From Nocardioides immobilis (GTDB lineage: Bacteria > Actinomycetota > Actinomycetes > Propionibacteriales > Nocardioidaceae), in the NCBI RefSeq assembly GCF_003515065.1, contig NZ_QXGH01000010.1, positions 1 to 64,000 on the forward strand: DNA of 64,000 nt. The letters are read 5' to 3'. The position numbers and the translations under genes were made by a program. The notes beneath the pieces were generated by a model. The model did no database searches and was not told the DNA's origin. It saw nothing but the letters and a program-made list of their open reading frames with translations. The first letter of the stretch is position 1; every line of letters starts with the position of its first letter. Positions 42,272-50,519 of the stretch are shown here, in pieces.

Positions 42272-43608
42272 TGCTGTCCAAGGTCACCAAGGCCAAACTG
42301 ATGGTCTTCGTCGCGATCACCGCCGTCACGCTGATCATCACCGCGCTCTACTACGTCCGGCTGCCCCAGCAGGTCGGGATCGGCCGCTACGACCTCACCG
42401 TCGAGCTGACCAACGCCGGCGGGCTCTACCCCCAAGCCATGGTCACCTACCGCGGGGTCGAGGTCGGCAAGGTCACCGACGTCGAACTCGCCGACGACGG
42501 CAACGTGGTCGCCCACCTCCAGGTCGACGACGGCACACAGCTGCCGGCCAACTCGACGGTCGAGGTGCGCAGCGCATCGGTCATCGGCGAGCAGTACGTC
42601 AACTTCCTCCCGCCCGCAGACCCGTCCACCGAGCACCTCCAAGACGGGGCCAACATCCCGGCCGACCGCACCGTGCTGCCGACCACGACCAACAGCCTGC
42701 TCACCTCGGTCGACGACCTCCTCGCCTCGATCCCACGCCAGGACCTCCGCACCGTGGTCGCCGAGCTCGACGCAGCCCTCGACGGCGTGGGCGACGACCT
42801 CGGCCGGTTCATCGACGCGAGCAGCGCCTTCCACGTCGCCGCCGCCGAGAACCTCCCGCAGACCCTCCAGCTGATCGACGACTCCACCACCGTTCTCGGC
42901 ACGCAGCAAGAGCTCGACCCGGCGATCCGCTCCTACGCCTCCACTCTCGACTCCTTCACCGGCCAGCTCGAGGCCAACGACGACGACCTCCGCGGGCTGA
43001 TCGAGGCCGGCGCGCCCTTCATGGAGGCGATGGGCGGATTCGCCGTCGACCTCACCGGCGTCGCGCCCGGGCTGGTCGCCGAGCTTGCCGAGGTCGGCGA
43101 GGTCCTGCGCGTCTACCGCGACGGGGTCGAGCACCTGCTGATCGTGCTGCCCGCGGTCACCACGTCGGTGAACGCCGCCATCCCGGTCTCGCGCCGGAGC
43201 GGAACCAGGTCGGCGGCCAACCTGTGGTTCAAGGCCGGCCTCGACCCGCCGACCTGCACCGAGGGCTTCGAGGACGCGGACAAGATGCGCAACCCCGACG
43301 ACCTCTCGCCCGCCGACCCGCCGAACAACTCGTGGTGCAAGGTCGCTCCCGACGACATCAGAGCACCTCGCGGCGCACGCAACCACCCCTGCCCCAACGG
43401 AGGCACCGGCGCCACAGCAGCGCTTTGCGGCCTGCACTTCGACCAGACCTCGGCACTCGACGGCACCGGTCGGTCGGCGTACGAGGCCGGCGACGAGCCG
43501 GCTCCGACCGGCTCGGTCGAGCTGGGCCTGACCTCCTACCTCCTCGCCGGCGAACCACCCGGCGCCACGACCTGGCAAGAACTCGTTCGAGGACTGGTGA
43601 AGAAATGA
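42271..43608 (+). CDS. mceF: MceF family protein
   Basis: A 445-residue Mce protein with an N-terminal helix (LMVFVAITAVTLIITALYYV), the MCE domain (LTNAGGLYPQAMVTYRGVEV) and a long helical region. Its C-terminal third has several Cys residues (PPTCTEGF, SWCKV, HPCPN, ALCGL) that probably form disulfides. It starts on the last base of the mceE stop codon and closes the six-protein set. Confidence 0.92.
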   Translation: MLSKVTKAKLMVFVAITAVTLIITALYYVRLPQQVGIGRYDLTVELTNAGGLYPQAMVTYRGVEVGKVTDVELADDGNVVAHLQVDDGTQLPANSTVEVRSASVIGEQYVNFLPPADPSTEHLQDGANIPADRTVLPTTTNSLLTSVDDLLASIPRQDLRTVVAELDAALDGVGDDLGRFIDASSAFHVAAAENLPQTLQLIDDSTTVLGTQQELDPAIRSYASTLDSFTGQLEANDDDLRGLIEAGAPFMEAMGGFAVDLTGVAPGLVAELAEVGEVLRVYRDGVEHLLIVLPAVTTSVNAAIPVSRRSGTRSAANLWFKAGLDPPTCTEGFEDADKMRNPDDLSPADPPNNSWCKVAPDDIRAPRGARNHPCPNGGTGATAALCGLHFDQTSALDGTGRSAYEAGDEPAPTGSVELGLTSYLLAGEPPGATTWQELVRGLVKK

Positions 43609-44111
43609 AGCCCAACATCAAGCTCCCCAAGCTGTCCGGGCTCGACTCGCGCACGGCGCTGTTCGTCGTCACGTTGGCCGCGGTCGCCGCGATCGTCTGG
43701 CAGGGCATGGTCTGGTACCAGGACCGACAAGACGACGATCGGCGCGACGAGGCCGTGGCAGTCGCCCGGGACCAGGTGCTCGACCTGACCACCCTGGACT
43801 CCGAGACCATCGACGACAAGCTCGAGGCGATGGGCAAACGGCTCAGCGGCGACTTCAAGCGGCAGTTCGACGGGTTCGCCGACACCTTCGCCGACGTGGT
43901 GAACGAGGACAAGATCCGCGCCACCGGTGAGGTCAAGTCCGTGGCCGTCGACCAGTACGACGGTGAGACGGCCGTCGTACTCGTCGCCACCTCGGCCGAG
44001 GTCGCCCACGGCAAGAGCGACAAGACGACCGCGAAGAACTACCGGGTCCGGGTCGAGCTGGACCGCAACGGCGACCGCTGGCTCATCACCGGAATGGAGT
44101 TCGTCGCATGA
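43605..44111 (+). CDS. Mce-associated membrane protein
   Basis: A 168-residue protein with one N-terminal membrane helix (ALFVVTLAAVAAIVWQGMVWY), an acidic-basic linker and a compact NTF2-like end (NYRVRVELDRNGDRWLITGM). This is the plan of the Mam proteins that follow mceF in actinobacteria and stabilise the complex. ATG 43605 overlaps the mceF stop by four bases. Confidence 0.85.
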   Translation: MKPNIKLPKLSGLDSRTALFVVTLAAVAAIVWQGMVWYQDRQDDDRRDEAVAVARDQVLDLTTLDSETIDDKLEAMGKRLSGDFKRQFDGFADTFADVVNEDKIRATGEVKSVAVDQYDGETAVVLVATSAEVAHGKSDKTTAKNYRVRVELDRNGDRWLITGMEFVA

Positions 44112-44716
44112 GCAACCCAACACAGACCCTCGAGAACACCGTCCACAACACTGGCGAGAACACCGTCGATAACACCGAGTCGAAGCCCGGGCGGCGCGCC
44201 GTCAGGGTCACCCGGCCGACCCCCTCGCTGACTCTCAGCAGGAGGATCCCCGGCGGCTGGCGGCCGTGGCTGGTGCCCCTGGTCCTGTTCGCCGTCGCGG
44301 CCTTCCTGTTTGCTGCCAACGCGCGCCATGACTCCAACGAGGACGGCGGCGAGCAGGCCCGCAAGGACGTGGTCGCCCACGTCGAGCAGCTCCTGAGCTA
44401 CGACTACCGCGACATCGAGGACGACCTGGCCCGCGAGCGCGACTGGCTGACCGGCTCCTTCGCCGACGACTACACGTCCCTGGTGACCGACGAGATCGCC
44501 CCCGCGGCCAAGAAGGTCAAGGTCGTCACCGACGCCCGCGTCTCCGCCAGCGGCGTGGTCTCCGCCGAGCACGACGAGGTCGAGCTGCTGCTCTTCGTCA
44601 ACGTGACCACGCGGAGCTCCGAGCTCGCCCAGCCGCGGGTCTCGGGCAGCCGCCTCGCCGTCACCGCCAAGTACGTCGACGGCGAGTGGCGCATCAGCGC
44701 CCTCGAACCCGTCTGA
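44108..44716 (+). CDS. Mce-associated membrane protein
   Basis: A 202-residue second Mam-type protein. It has a hydrophilic N-terminus rich in Asn and Thr, a membrane helix (LVPLVLFAVAAFLFAA) and an NTF2-like end that closes in YVDGEWRISALEPV. ATG 44108 overlaps the previous stop by four bases. Two Mam genes at the end of an mce operon is the usual arrangement, and they probably act as a pair. Confidence 0.85.
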   Translation: MSNPTQTLENTVHNTGENTVDNTESKPGRRAVRVTRPTPSLTLSRRIPGGWRPWLVPLVLFAVAAFLFAANARHDSNEDGGEQARKDVVAHVEQLLSYDYRDIEDDLARERDWLTGSFADDYTSLVTDEIAPAAKKVKVVTDARVSASGVVSAEHDEVELLLFVNVTTRSSELAQPRVSGSRLAVTAKYVDGEWRISALEPV

Positions 44717-44764
44717 CCGGACCGGCGCCGCCGGCCCACCCCACCCATCTCGAGAGGAACCCCG

Positions 44765-45172
44765 ATGACCGTCTTCACGTCGTCCGACGACATGTACGCC
44801 GTCTTCACCCCGTTCATGCAGTCCTTGACGACCGACCCGGTCGTCGGGAAGAAGTTCGTCTCGGCGAACACCTCGTTCAAGGTCGCGCACGAGGACCCCG
44901 ACGGGGTCTTCCTGCTGGACGCGACCGTCGACCCGCCGGTCCTCTACGTGGGCGAGGACGCCGAGGGCCGCACCGCCGAGGTCGACCTGACCATGTCGGC
45001 GGAGGACGGCCACAAGTTCTGGATGGGCCAGCTCAACCTCCCGGTCGCCCTCGCGCGCCGCAAGATCAAGGTGTCCGGCGGCGTCGCCAAGCTCATGGGG
45101 CTGGTGCCTGCGCTCCAGCCGGCCTACGAGCTCTACCGCAGCCACCTGGTCTCGATCGGGCGCGAGTCCTGA
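44765..45172 (+). CDS. SCP2 sterol-carrier-like protein
   Basis: A 135-residue protein. TAEVDLTMSAEDGHKFWMGQ and LNLPVALARRKIKVSGGVAK are typical of the SCP2 fold, which binds sterols or acyl chains in a hydrophobic tunnel. No signal peptide is seen, so it should act in the cytoplasm. It lies 48 bases after the second Mam gene and is probably still on the mce transcript, where it could take up the imported ligand and hand it to the oxidising enzymes. Confidence 0.88.
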   Translation: MTVFTSSDDMYAVFTPFMQSLTTDPVVGKKFVSANTSFKVAHEDPDGVFLLDATVDPPVLYVGEDAEGRTAEVDLTMSAEDGHKFWMGQLNLPVALARRKIKVSGGVAKLMGLVPALQPAYELYRSHLVSIGRES

Positions 45173-45201
45173 TCCCCGTCCGATTCGGGTGTCAGCGTGC
45201 A

Positions 45202-45239
45202 TTGACACCCTTTTGAGACACCCAGTATCTTTATGAGAC
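45202..45239 (+). promoter_or_regulatory. Promoter with two TGAGAC boxes 20 bases apart
   Basis: TTGACA (45202-45207), an 18-base spacer and TATCTT (45226-45231) form the promoter of the P450 operon. TGAGAC occurs at 45214-45219 inside the spacer and again at 45234-45239 just after the -10. The 20-base spacing puts both on the same face of the helix. Confidence 0.7.
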
Positions 45240-45273
45240 ACACGGGCTAGAAAATACTTTGAGGTAGCTGCTG

Positions 45274-46524
45274 ATGACCACCACCGCCGTTCCGGAGCTC
45301 CGGATCTTCGACTACGACACCTACGCCGAGGGTGACCCGACGACGTTCGGGCTGCCGCTGGAGCAGTACCGCCACCTCCGTGACGAGGAGCCGTGCTACC
45401 TCCAGGAGTTCGATGACCCGATGCTCATCGATCGGGCCTGGGTGGTCAGCCGCAACGAGGACATCTGGGAGGTCGACCGCAACACCGAGCTGTATGCGGC
45501 CGACCGCGGCTACGTCAACATCTGGCAGGTCGTCCCGATCGACCCGAAGAACGGCGGCATGCCGGCCATGCTGACGACCGACGGCGAGCGCCACCGGAGC
45601 CAGCGCCAGGTCCTCGCCAAGGGATTCACGCCGGGCTACGTCCGCAAGCTCGAGGGCAAGTTCCGCCAGTACGCCAAGGACGTCGTCGACGACGCCCTGG
45701 AGAAGGGCACGTTCAACTTCGTGCACACCATCGCGCACAACATGCCGATGGAGGCGCTGGGTGACGTCCTCGGCGTGCCCCAGGAGGACCGGGTCAAGTT
45801 CTTCGGTTGGGTGGACAAGTTCGCCGCGCCGTTCGATACCCGGATCACTGCGTCCTTCGACGAGGTGATGGAGGCCATCGGCAACCTGATGGTCTACTCC
45901 GAGGAGCTCGCCGAGCTCAAGCGGGCGAATCCGGCCGACGACGTCATGACGCGCCTGGTGGCCTCTGGCGAGGGTGGCGACCCGCTCATGTCGCCCGAGG
46001 AGATCGTGGGCAACGTCGCGCTCCTCGCCAGCGGCGCCGCCGAGAGCACGCGCACCGCGATGTCGCACGGGATGCACGAGCTGATGCGCAACGAGAAGGC
46101 GATGGCCTGGATGCGTGCGCACCAGAACAACCTGCCGCCGACGGTGATCCAGGAGATGGTGCGGATTGCCTCCCCCTTCACCCACCTGGTCCGCACTGCG
46201 ACGCGGGACCACGAGCTGCACGGCAAGCAGGTCAAGGAAGGCGACATCGTCGCCATGCTGTTCGCCGCGGGCAACTTCGACGAGCGGGTGTTCGACCGGC
46301 CGGAGGAGTTCCAGCCGGACCGCATCGAGAACCCGCACGTGAGCTTCGGCCGCGGCCCGCACAAGTGCCTCGGCCAGCACGTGGCGGCGCTCGAGATGAA
46401 GATCCTGTTCGAGGAGCTCTTCCAGCGCACCTCGAACATCGAGCCAGCTGGCCCCATCAGCTACGTGCGTGATGCCTACTCGCGCGGCGTCTACGAGCTG
46501 CCCGTCACCGTCACCCCTCGGTGA
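45274..46524 (+). CDS. Cytochrome P450
   Basis: A 416-residue P450 with the haem motif FGRGPHKCLGQ (Cys365) and a charge-paired K-helix region before it. The I-helix oxygen motif is GAAEST, where Ala and Ser replace the usual Gly and Thr, which may affect proton delivery. The next two genes encode its likely ferredoxin and reductase. In this setting it probably hydroxylates a terminal methyl or ring carbon of a hydrophobic substrate (inference). A strong promoter with two boxes precedes it. Confidence 0.93.
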   Translation: MTTTAVPELRIFDYDTYAEGDPTTFGLPLEQYRHLRDEEPCYLQEFDDPMLIDRAWVVSRNEDIWEVDRNTELYAADRGYVNIWQVVPIDPKNGGMPAMLTTDGERHRSQRQVLAKGFTPGYVRKLEGKFRQYAKDVVDDALEKGTFNFVHTIAHNMPMEALGDVLGVPQEDRVKFFGWVDKFAAPFDTRITASFDEVMEAIGNLMVYSEELAELKRANPADDVMTRLVASGEGGDPLMSPEEIVGNVALLASGAAESTRTAMSHGMHELMRNEKAMAWMRAHQNNLPPTVIQEMVRIASPFTHLVRTATRDHELHGKQVKEGDIVAMLFAAGNFDERVFDRPEEFQPDRIENPHVSFGRGPHKCLGQHVAALEMKILFEELFQRTSNIEPAGPISYVRDAYSRGVYELPVTVTPR

Positions 46525-46570
46525 CGGGACCCATCAACCCAGCGCAAGCGGAAACCTGCAGGAGCACGCC

Positions 46571-46765
46571 ATGAAGATCACCGTCGACACGAACCTATGC
46601 GAGGTCCACGGCGACTGTGTCGTCGCTGCCCCCGACATCTTCGACATCGGGGAGGACGACGAGGTCGTCCAGGTCCTCGACGCCGAGCCGGGGGAGGAGC
46701 ACCGGGCGACCGTCGCGCAGGCGGCGAAGATGTGCCCGGTCGCCGCGATCACGATCGAGGGTTGA
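46571..46765 (+). CDS. 3Fe-4S type ferredoxin
   Basis: A 64-residue ferredoxin with three cluster ligands, Cys10, Cys16 (CEVHGDC) and Cys55 in CPVAA. The residue where a 4Fe-4S ferredoxin would have a fourth Cys is His13, as is usual for the small ferredoxins that serve bacterial P450s. ATG 46571 follows AGGAG. It lies between the P450 and the ferredoxin reductase. Confidence 0.93.
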   Translation: MKITVDTNLCEVHGDCVVAAPDIFDIGEDDEVVQVLDAEPGEEHRATVAQAAKMCPVAAITIEG

Positions 46766-46769
46766 GACC

Positions 46770-47948
46770 GTGCGTGACGTCGTCGTGGTCGGCGGGGGGC
46801 TGGCCGGCTTCCGCTTCGTGCAGACGCTGCGGGAGGCCGGCTACGACGGTGCGGTGACGGTGGTCGCCGACGAGGAGCACCTGCCCTACGACCGGCCACC
46901 GCTGTCCAAGCAGTTGCTGGCCGGAACGTTCACCGAGGCGCAGTGCGCGCTGCCGGGGGAGGCACCTGACGTGACCTGGCGGCTGGGTCGCCGAGCAGTG
47001 CGGCTGGACCGCGAGCGTCGGGCCGTCGTCCTCGACGACGGCTCCGTGGTCGCCTACGACGGGCTGCTGATCGCGACCGGACGTCGCGCGCGGCAGTGGG
47101 AGGGCGCGGTTCCGGCGGCCGGTGTCCACACGCTGAGGGGCCTGGCGGACACCGCCGCGTTCCGCGCGGACATCGGCCCCGGCGCGCGCGTGGTCATCAT
47201 CGGGGCCGGCTTCATCGGCTGCGAGGTCGCCGCCACCCTCCGCAAGGAGGACGTCGACGTCACCATCGTCGACGTCGCCGAGCACCCGATGCCGGTCATG
47301 GGGCCGGAGATCGGCAGCCGGGCCGCGCGGATCCACGAGTCGGAGGGAGTCCGCTTCCGGCTCGGGCGCGGTGTGGAAGCCATCGAAGGCGACGGCCGGG
47401 TCACCGGCGTCCGCCTCACTGACGGCGAACTGCTCGAGGCGACGGTCGTCCTGGTCGCCGTCGGCTCCACCCCGAACTCCGAGTGGTTCGCCGACGCCGG
47501 CCTGGCGATGGACCGCGGGGTCGTCCTGTGCGACGCCGCCTGCGCGGTGCTCGACGACCAGGGCGCCGTCGTACCGGAGATCTTCGCGGCCGGTGACATC
47601 GCGGCGTGGCCACACCGGCACGCCGACGGCGCCGCGTGCATCGAGCACTGGTCCAACGCCCGGGACATGGCCGACCTCGCTGCCCGCAACCTGCTGCTGC
47701 CCGTGGGCGAGCGCGCCCCGTTGGCGTCCGTCCCGACCTTCTGGTCCGACCAGTACAACGTGAAGATCAAGTCGGCCGGGTTCCTGCGGGCGGTCGACAC
47801 CTGGACCATCGTCGAGGAGGACCCGGACAGGCCGTCCCTGCTGGCGGAGGGCCACCGCAACGGGGAGCTCGTCGGGGCCGTCGCCTTCAACATGAACCGC
47901 AGCATCATCGGCTACCAGCGCTCGCTGGCCGCCCTCGCTCCAGCCTGA
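46770..47948 (+). CDS. Ferredoxin reductase (FAD, NAD(P)H)
   Basis: A 392-residue reductase of the rubredoxin/putidaredoxin-reductase type. It has an N-terminal FAD motif VVVVGGGLAG, a DRPPLSK segment, a second dinucleotide motif VIIGAGFIGCEVAA near residue 143, and EIFAAGDIAAWP as the FAD-binding end. GTG 46770 begins four bases after the ferredoxin stop. It would move electrons from NAD(P)H to the ferredoxin and the P450. Confidence 0.92.
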   Translation: MRDVVVVGGGLAGFRFVQTLREAGYDGAVTVVADEEHLPYDRPPLSKQLLAGTFTEAQCALPGEAPDVTWRLGRRAVRLDRERRAVVLDDGSVVAYDGLLIATGRRARQWEGAVPAAGVHTLRGLADTAAFRADIGPGARVVIIGAGFIGCEVAATLRKEDVDVTIVDVAEHPMPVMGPEIGSRAARIHESEGVRFRLGRGVEAIEGDGRVTGVRLTDGELLEATVVLVAVGSTPNSEWFADAGLAMDRGVVLCDAACAVLDDQGAVVPEIFAAGDIAAWPHRHADGAACIEHWSNARDMADLAARNLLLPVGERAPLASVPTFWSDQYNVKIKSAGFLRAVDTWTIVEEDPDRPSLLAEGHRNGELVGAVAFNMNRSIIGYQRSLAALAPA

Positions 47949-48021
47949 CCTGCCTCTCACACCCGTCCTTGCGTCGGCTGACGCCGCGCCACGTGCCGTA
48001 CCGGAAAGTTGGATCCTGACC

Positions 48022-49662
48022 ATGCCCAAGCGACCGACCTACAGCAATGAAGCCGACTACGTGGTGGTGGGGTCTGGCAGCTCCGGTGCTGTCGTCGCCA
48101 GCCGCTTGGCCCAGTCGGGCGCGAGCGTGATCATGCTGGAGGCCGGCAGGTCCGACGACAGGGGAGTGCACGGCTACTTCACGCGGAAGCCCGGCATGGT
48201 GGCGCCCATGCACTTCGAGGAGCGCCTCGAGAAGGCGTTCGACTGGGGTTACAGGTCCACGCCTCAGGTTGGTGCAGGCGGCCGCGAGATGCTGGTGACG
48301 CGCGGCAAGGTCATGGGCGGCTCGAGCTCGGTCAACGGAATGGTCTACGTGCGCGGCAACCGCGCGAACTTCGACTCCTGGGCCGCCGAGGGCAACGCCG
48401 GCTGGTCGGCCGACGAGGTCAACACCGCCTACAAGCGGTCCGAGGACTTCGAGGACGGCGAGAACGCCTACCGCGGTGCTGGTGGGCCGATCAAGGTCTC
48501 GCGGAGCCGGATCGTCCAGGAGGGCACGCACCAGTTCATCCAGGCCACCTCCGAGGCCCTGGGCGTCAAGATCAACGACGACTACAACGGGGCGGAGCAG
48601 GAAGGCATCTCCGTCCTGCAGGAGAACGTGAGAGATGGCATTCGCTACTCCTCCACGCGCGGCTACGTCCACGACCTCGCCCCCCGAACCCTCGAGGTCC
48701 AGACGGAGGTGCTCGCCACCAAGATCGTCCTCGAGGGAAACCGCGCCGTGGGCGTGGAGGTCATCGACCAGGGTCGCGGCGGCGGTCGCCGGACCATCCG
48801 GGCCGGCAAGGAGGTCATCGTCTCCGGCGGCTTCGTCAACAGTCCGCAGCTGCTCATGCTCTCGGGCATCGGCCCGGCCGATCACCTCGCCAGCCTCGGC
48901 ATCGCCTGCGTCGCGGACCTGCCGGTAGGCGACAACCTGCACGACCACCTCTTCCACCCGCTGTCGTTCCACCTCTCGACCATCACGCACAAGTCGACGC
49001 CCGGGTTCTTCCTCAAGGGCATGGCCAAGAACCTCGTCGGCCAGGACACCTTCCTCAACCACTCGATCTTCGAGTCGGTCGGCTTCGTCCGCAGCTCGCT
49101 GGCGACGGACGTGCCGGACATCCAGCTGCACGCGATTCCGTGGAGCTACCCCGACCCCGGTGCCGGCTATCACGGCAAGCAGAAGCCCGACCCGCGCCCC
49201 TCCCTGGGCGTCTTCTCCACGCTGATCTATCCCAAGAGCCGCGGCACTCTACGGCTGGCCTCGGCCGACCCGACGGTCGCTCCGGTCATCGACTACGGCT
49301 ACCTCAACGAGCCCGACGACCTCAAGGTCCTGGCCGAGGGCACCGAGATGGCTCGGGCGATCATGGCCAGCTCGGCGTTCGGGTCGTCGGTGAAGGGGGA
49401 GATCTACCCCGGAACCGAGGTGCGCAAGGACAATCCGGAGGAGATCCGGCGGCGTGCCGTGTCGGTCATGCACGCGGTCGGCACCTGCCGGATGGGCGTC
49501 GATGAACGAGCCGTGGTCGGTCCCGATCTCAAGGTCCGCGGCATCGAGGGCCTGCGCGTGGCTGACGCCTCGATCATGCCGAGCATCACCGGCGGCAACA
49601 CCAACGCTCCGTGCTACATGATCGGTGAGCGGGCGTCGGACCTCATCCTGGGCCGCGCCTGA
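48022..49662 (+). CDS. GMC family alcohol oxidoreductase
   Basis: A 546-residue GMC flavoprotein. The FAD motif VVGSGSSGAVVASRL is at the N-terminus, KVMGGSSSVNGMVYVRG follows near residue 95, and the catalytic His sits in HAVGTCRMG with the Asn in GGNTNAPCYM. Choline-dehydrogenase-like members oxidise primary alcohols to aldehydes. Coming after the P450 electron-transfer genes and before an aldehyde dehydrogenase, it is well placed to oxidise a P450-made alcohol. It lies 73 bases after the reductase, probably on the same transcript, and is convergent with the TetR gene. Confidence 0.92.
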   Translation: MPKRPTYSNEADYVVVGSGSSGAVVASRLAQSGASVIMLEAGRSDDRGVHGYFTRKPGMVAPMHFEERLEKAFDWGYRSTPQVGAGGREMLVTRGKVMGGSSSVNGMVYVRGNRANFDSWAAEGNAGWSADEVNTAYKRSEDFEDGENAYRGAGGPIKVSRSRIVQEGTHQFIQATSEALGVKINDDYNGAEQEGISVLQENVRDGIRYSSTRGYVHDLAPRTLEVQTEVLATKIVLEGNRAVGVEVIDQGRGGGRRTIRAGKEVIVSGGFVNSPQLLMLSGIGPADHLASLGIACVADLPVGDNLHDHLFHPLSFHLSTITHKSTPGFFLKGMAKNLVGQDTFLNHSIFESVGFVRSSLATDVPDIQLHAIPWSYPDPGAGYHGKQKPDPRPSLGVFSTLIYPKSRGTLRLASADPTVAPVIDYGYLNEPDDLKVLAEGTEMARAIMASSAFGSSVKGEIYPGTEVRKDNPEEIRRRAVSVMHAVGTCRMGVDERAVVGPDLKVRGIEGLRVADASIMPSITGGNTNAPCYMIGERASDLILGRA

Positions 49663-49672
49663 TCCATCCGAG

Positions 49673-50344
49673 CTACTTCCGCGGCGCGCGGACGCCAGCC
49701 CTCTTCGCCGGCTTCTCGGCGGTCGGCTTGGCCGGGGACTGCAGGGCGCGGACCAGGTTGAGGGCGACCTCGGTGATCTCCTCGGGGCTGTACTTGTCCT
49801 TGGGCCGGTACCACCGCGACACCCAGATGCACGAGCCCAGCAGCAACCGCGCGGTGATCACGGGGTCGGCGTCCGCGAGGGCGCCCTTCTCCATGTTGTC
49901 CTTGACGACGGAGACCCAGATCTTCTCGTACTCGCGGCTCCACTTGTGCCACCGCTCGAAGACGTCGGGCGGGAGGTCGCCGCCACCGAAGAACACCGGC
50001 ATGTAGCGCCGCATCCGGATCGCGGCGTCGACCTGGAGCCGGACCAGGTTGAGTAGCTGCTCCGCGGGATCGTCGATCTCCTTGACGGTGGCCCGGGCGT
50101 TGCGGGTGAGCTCGCCCGTGCTGCGCTCGAACAGGATGCCGATCAGGTGTTCCTTGGTCGGGACGGTGCGGTAGAGCGTCGCCCTGCTGACGGACAGCTT
50201 CTCCGCGGTGTCGAGGATCGACACCGCCTCGAGACCGCCCTCGGCGAAGAGCTCGGCGACGGCGTCAGCCACGGCATCGGGGTCGATGTCGAGGCGGGGG
50301 CGTCCTCGCGGACGAGTCTTCTTCGGCGTCGGTTCTGCGGTCAT
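49673..50344 (-). CDS. TetR family regulator, candidate for the TGAGAC regulon
   Basis: A 223-residue regulator. A basic arm (KKTRPRGRPRLD) precedes the helix-turn-helix (SILDTAEKLSVSRATLYRTV), and the tail is Lys/Arg-rich. ATG 50344 is followed upstream by about 175 bases that hold four forms of the recurrent box, more than any other place in the window. It is divergent from the fused dehydrogenase-ligase gene. This pattern suggests that it represses its own gene and many of the catabolic operons here (inference). The inducer could be a CoA thioester of the substrate. Confidence 0.88.
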   Translation of the reverse strand: MTAEPTPKKTRPRGRPRLDIDPDAVADAVAELFAEGGLEAVSILDTAEKLSVSRATLYRTVPTKEHLIGILFERSTGELTRNARATVKEIDDPAEQLLNLVRLQVDAAIRMRRYMPVFFGGGDLPPDVFERWHKWSREYEKIWVSVVKDNMEKGALADADPVITARLLLGSCIWVSRWYRPKDKYSPEEITEVALNLVRALQSPAKPTAEKPAKRAGVRAPRK

Positions 50345-50414
50345 GGGTGTCTCCCTGGCAGCTGTGCGCGGGTGCCGCTCGTCGCGGCTCTCGGCTCCAG
50401 ATTACCGACGCCTT

Positions 50415-50511
50415 CTCTCATAATCCGTGTGGCGTCGTCGCCGTGTCCGGCACCATCATTATCGATGATCCAGTCTCATAAGTCTTGTATTGAGACGAGT
50501 ATTCTCATAAC
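50415..50511. promoter_or_regulatory. Divergent control region with four boxes
   Basis: CTCTCATAAT (50415-50424) and GTCTCATAAG (50473-50482) face the TetR gene. TTGTATTGAGAC (50485-50496) faces the fused gene and ends 23 bases before its start. TTCTCATAAC (50502-50511) is the fourth. GTCTCA and TGAGAC at 50473-50496 form an inverted pair with a 12-base spacer. Confidence 0.6.
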
Positions 50512-50519
50512 CTGCTCCC

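Noticed and set aside
41938..43578. A long minus-strand frame across mceE and mceF
   Set aside because: The plus-strand Mce proteins are clear homologues with operon overlaps; the reverse frame has no recognisable domain.
34726..45172. Assigning the mce operon firmly as the Mce4 cholesterol importer
   Set aside because: The SCP2, P450 and racemase context fits, but no steroid-ring genes are in the window, and Mce subtype cannot be settled by eye.
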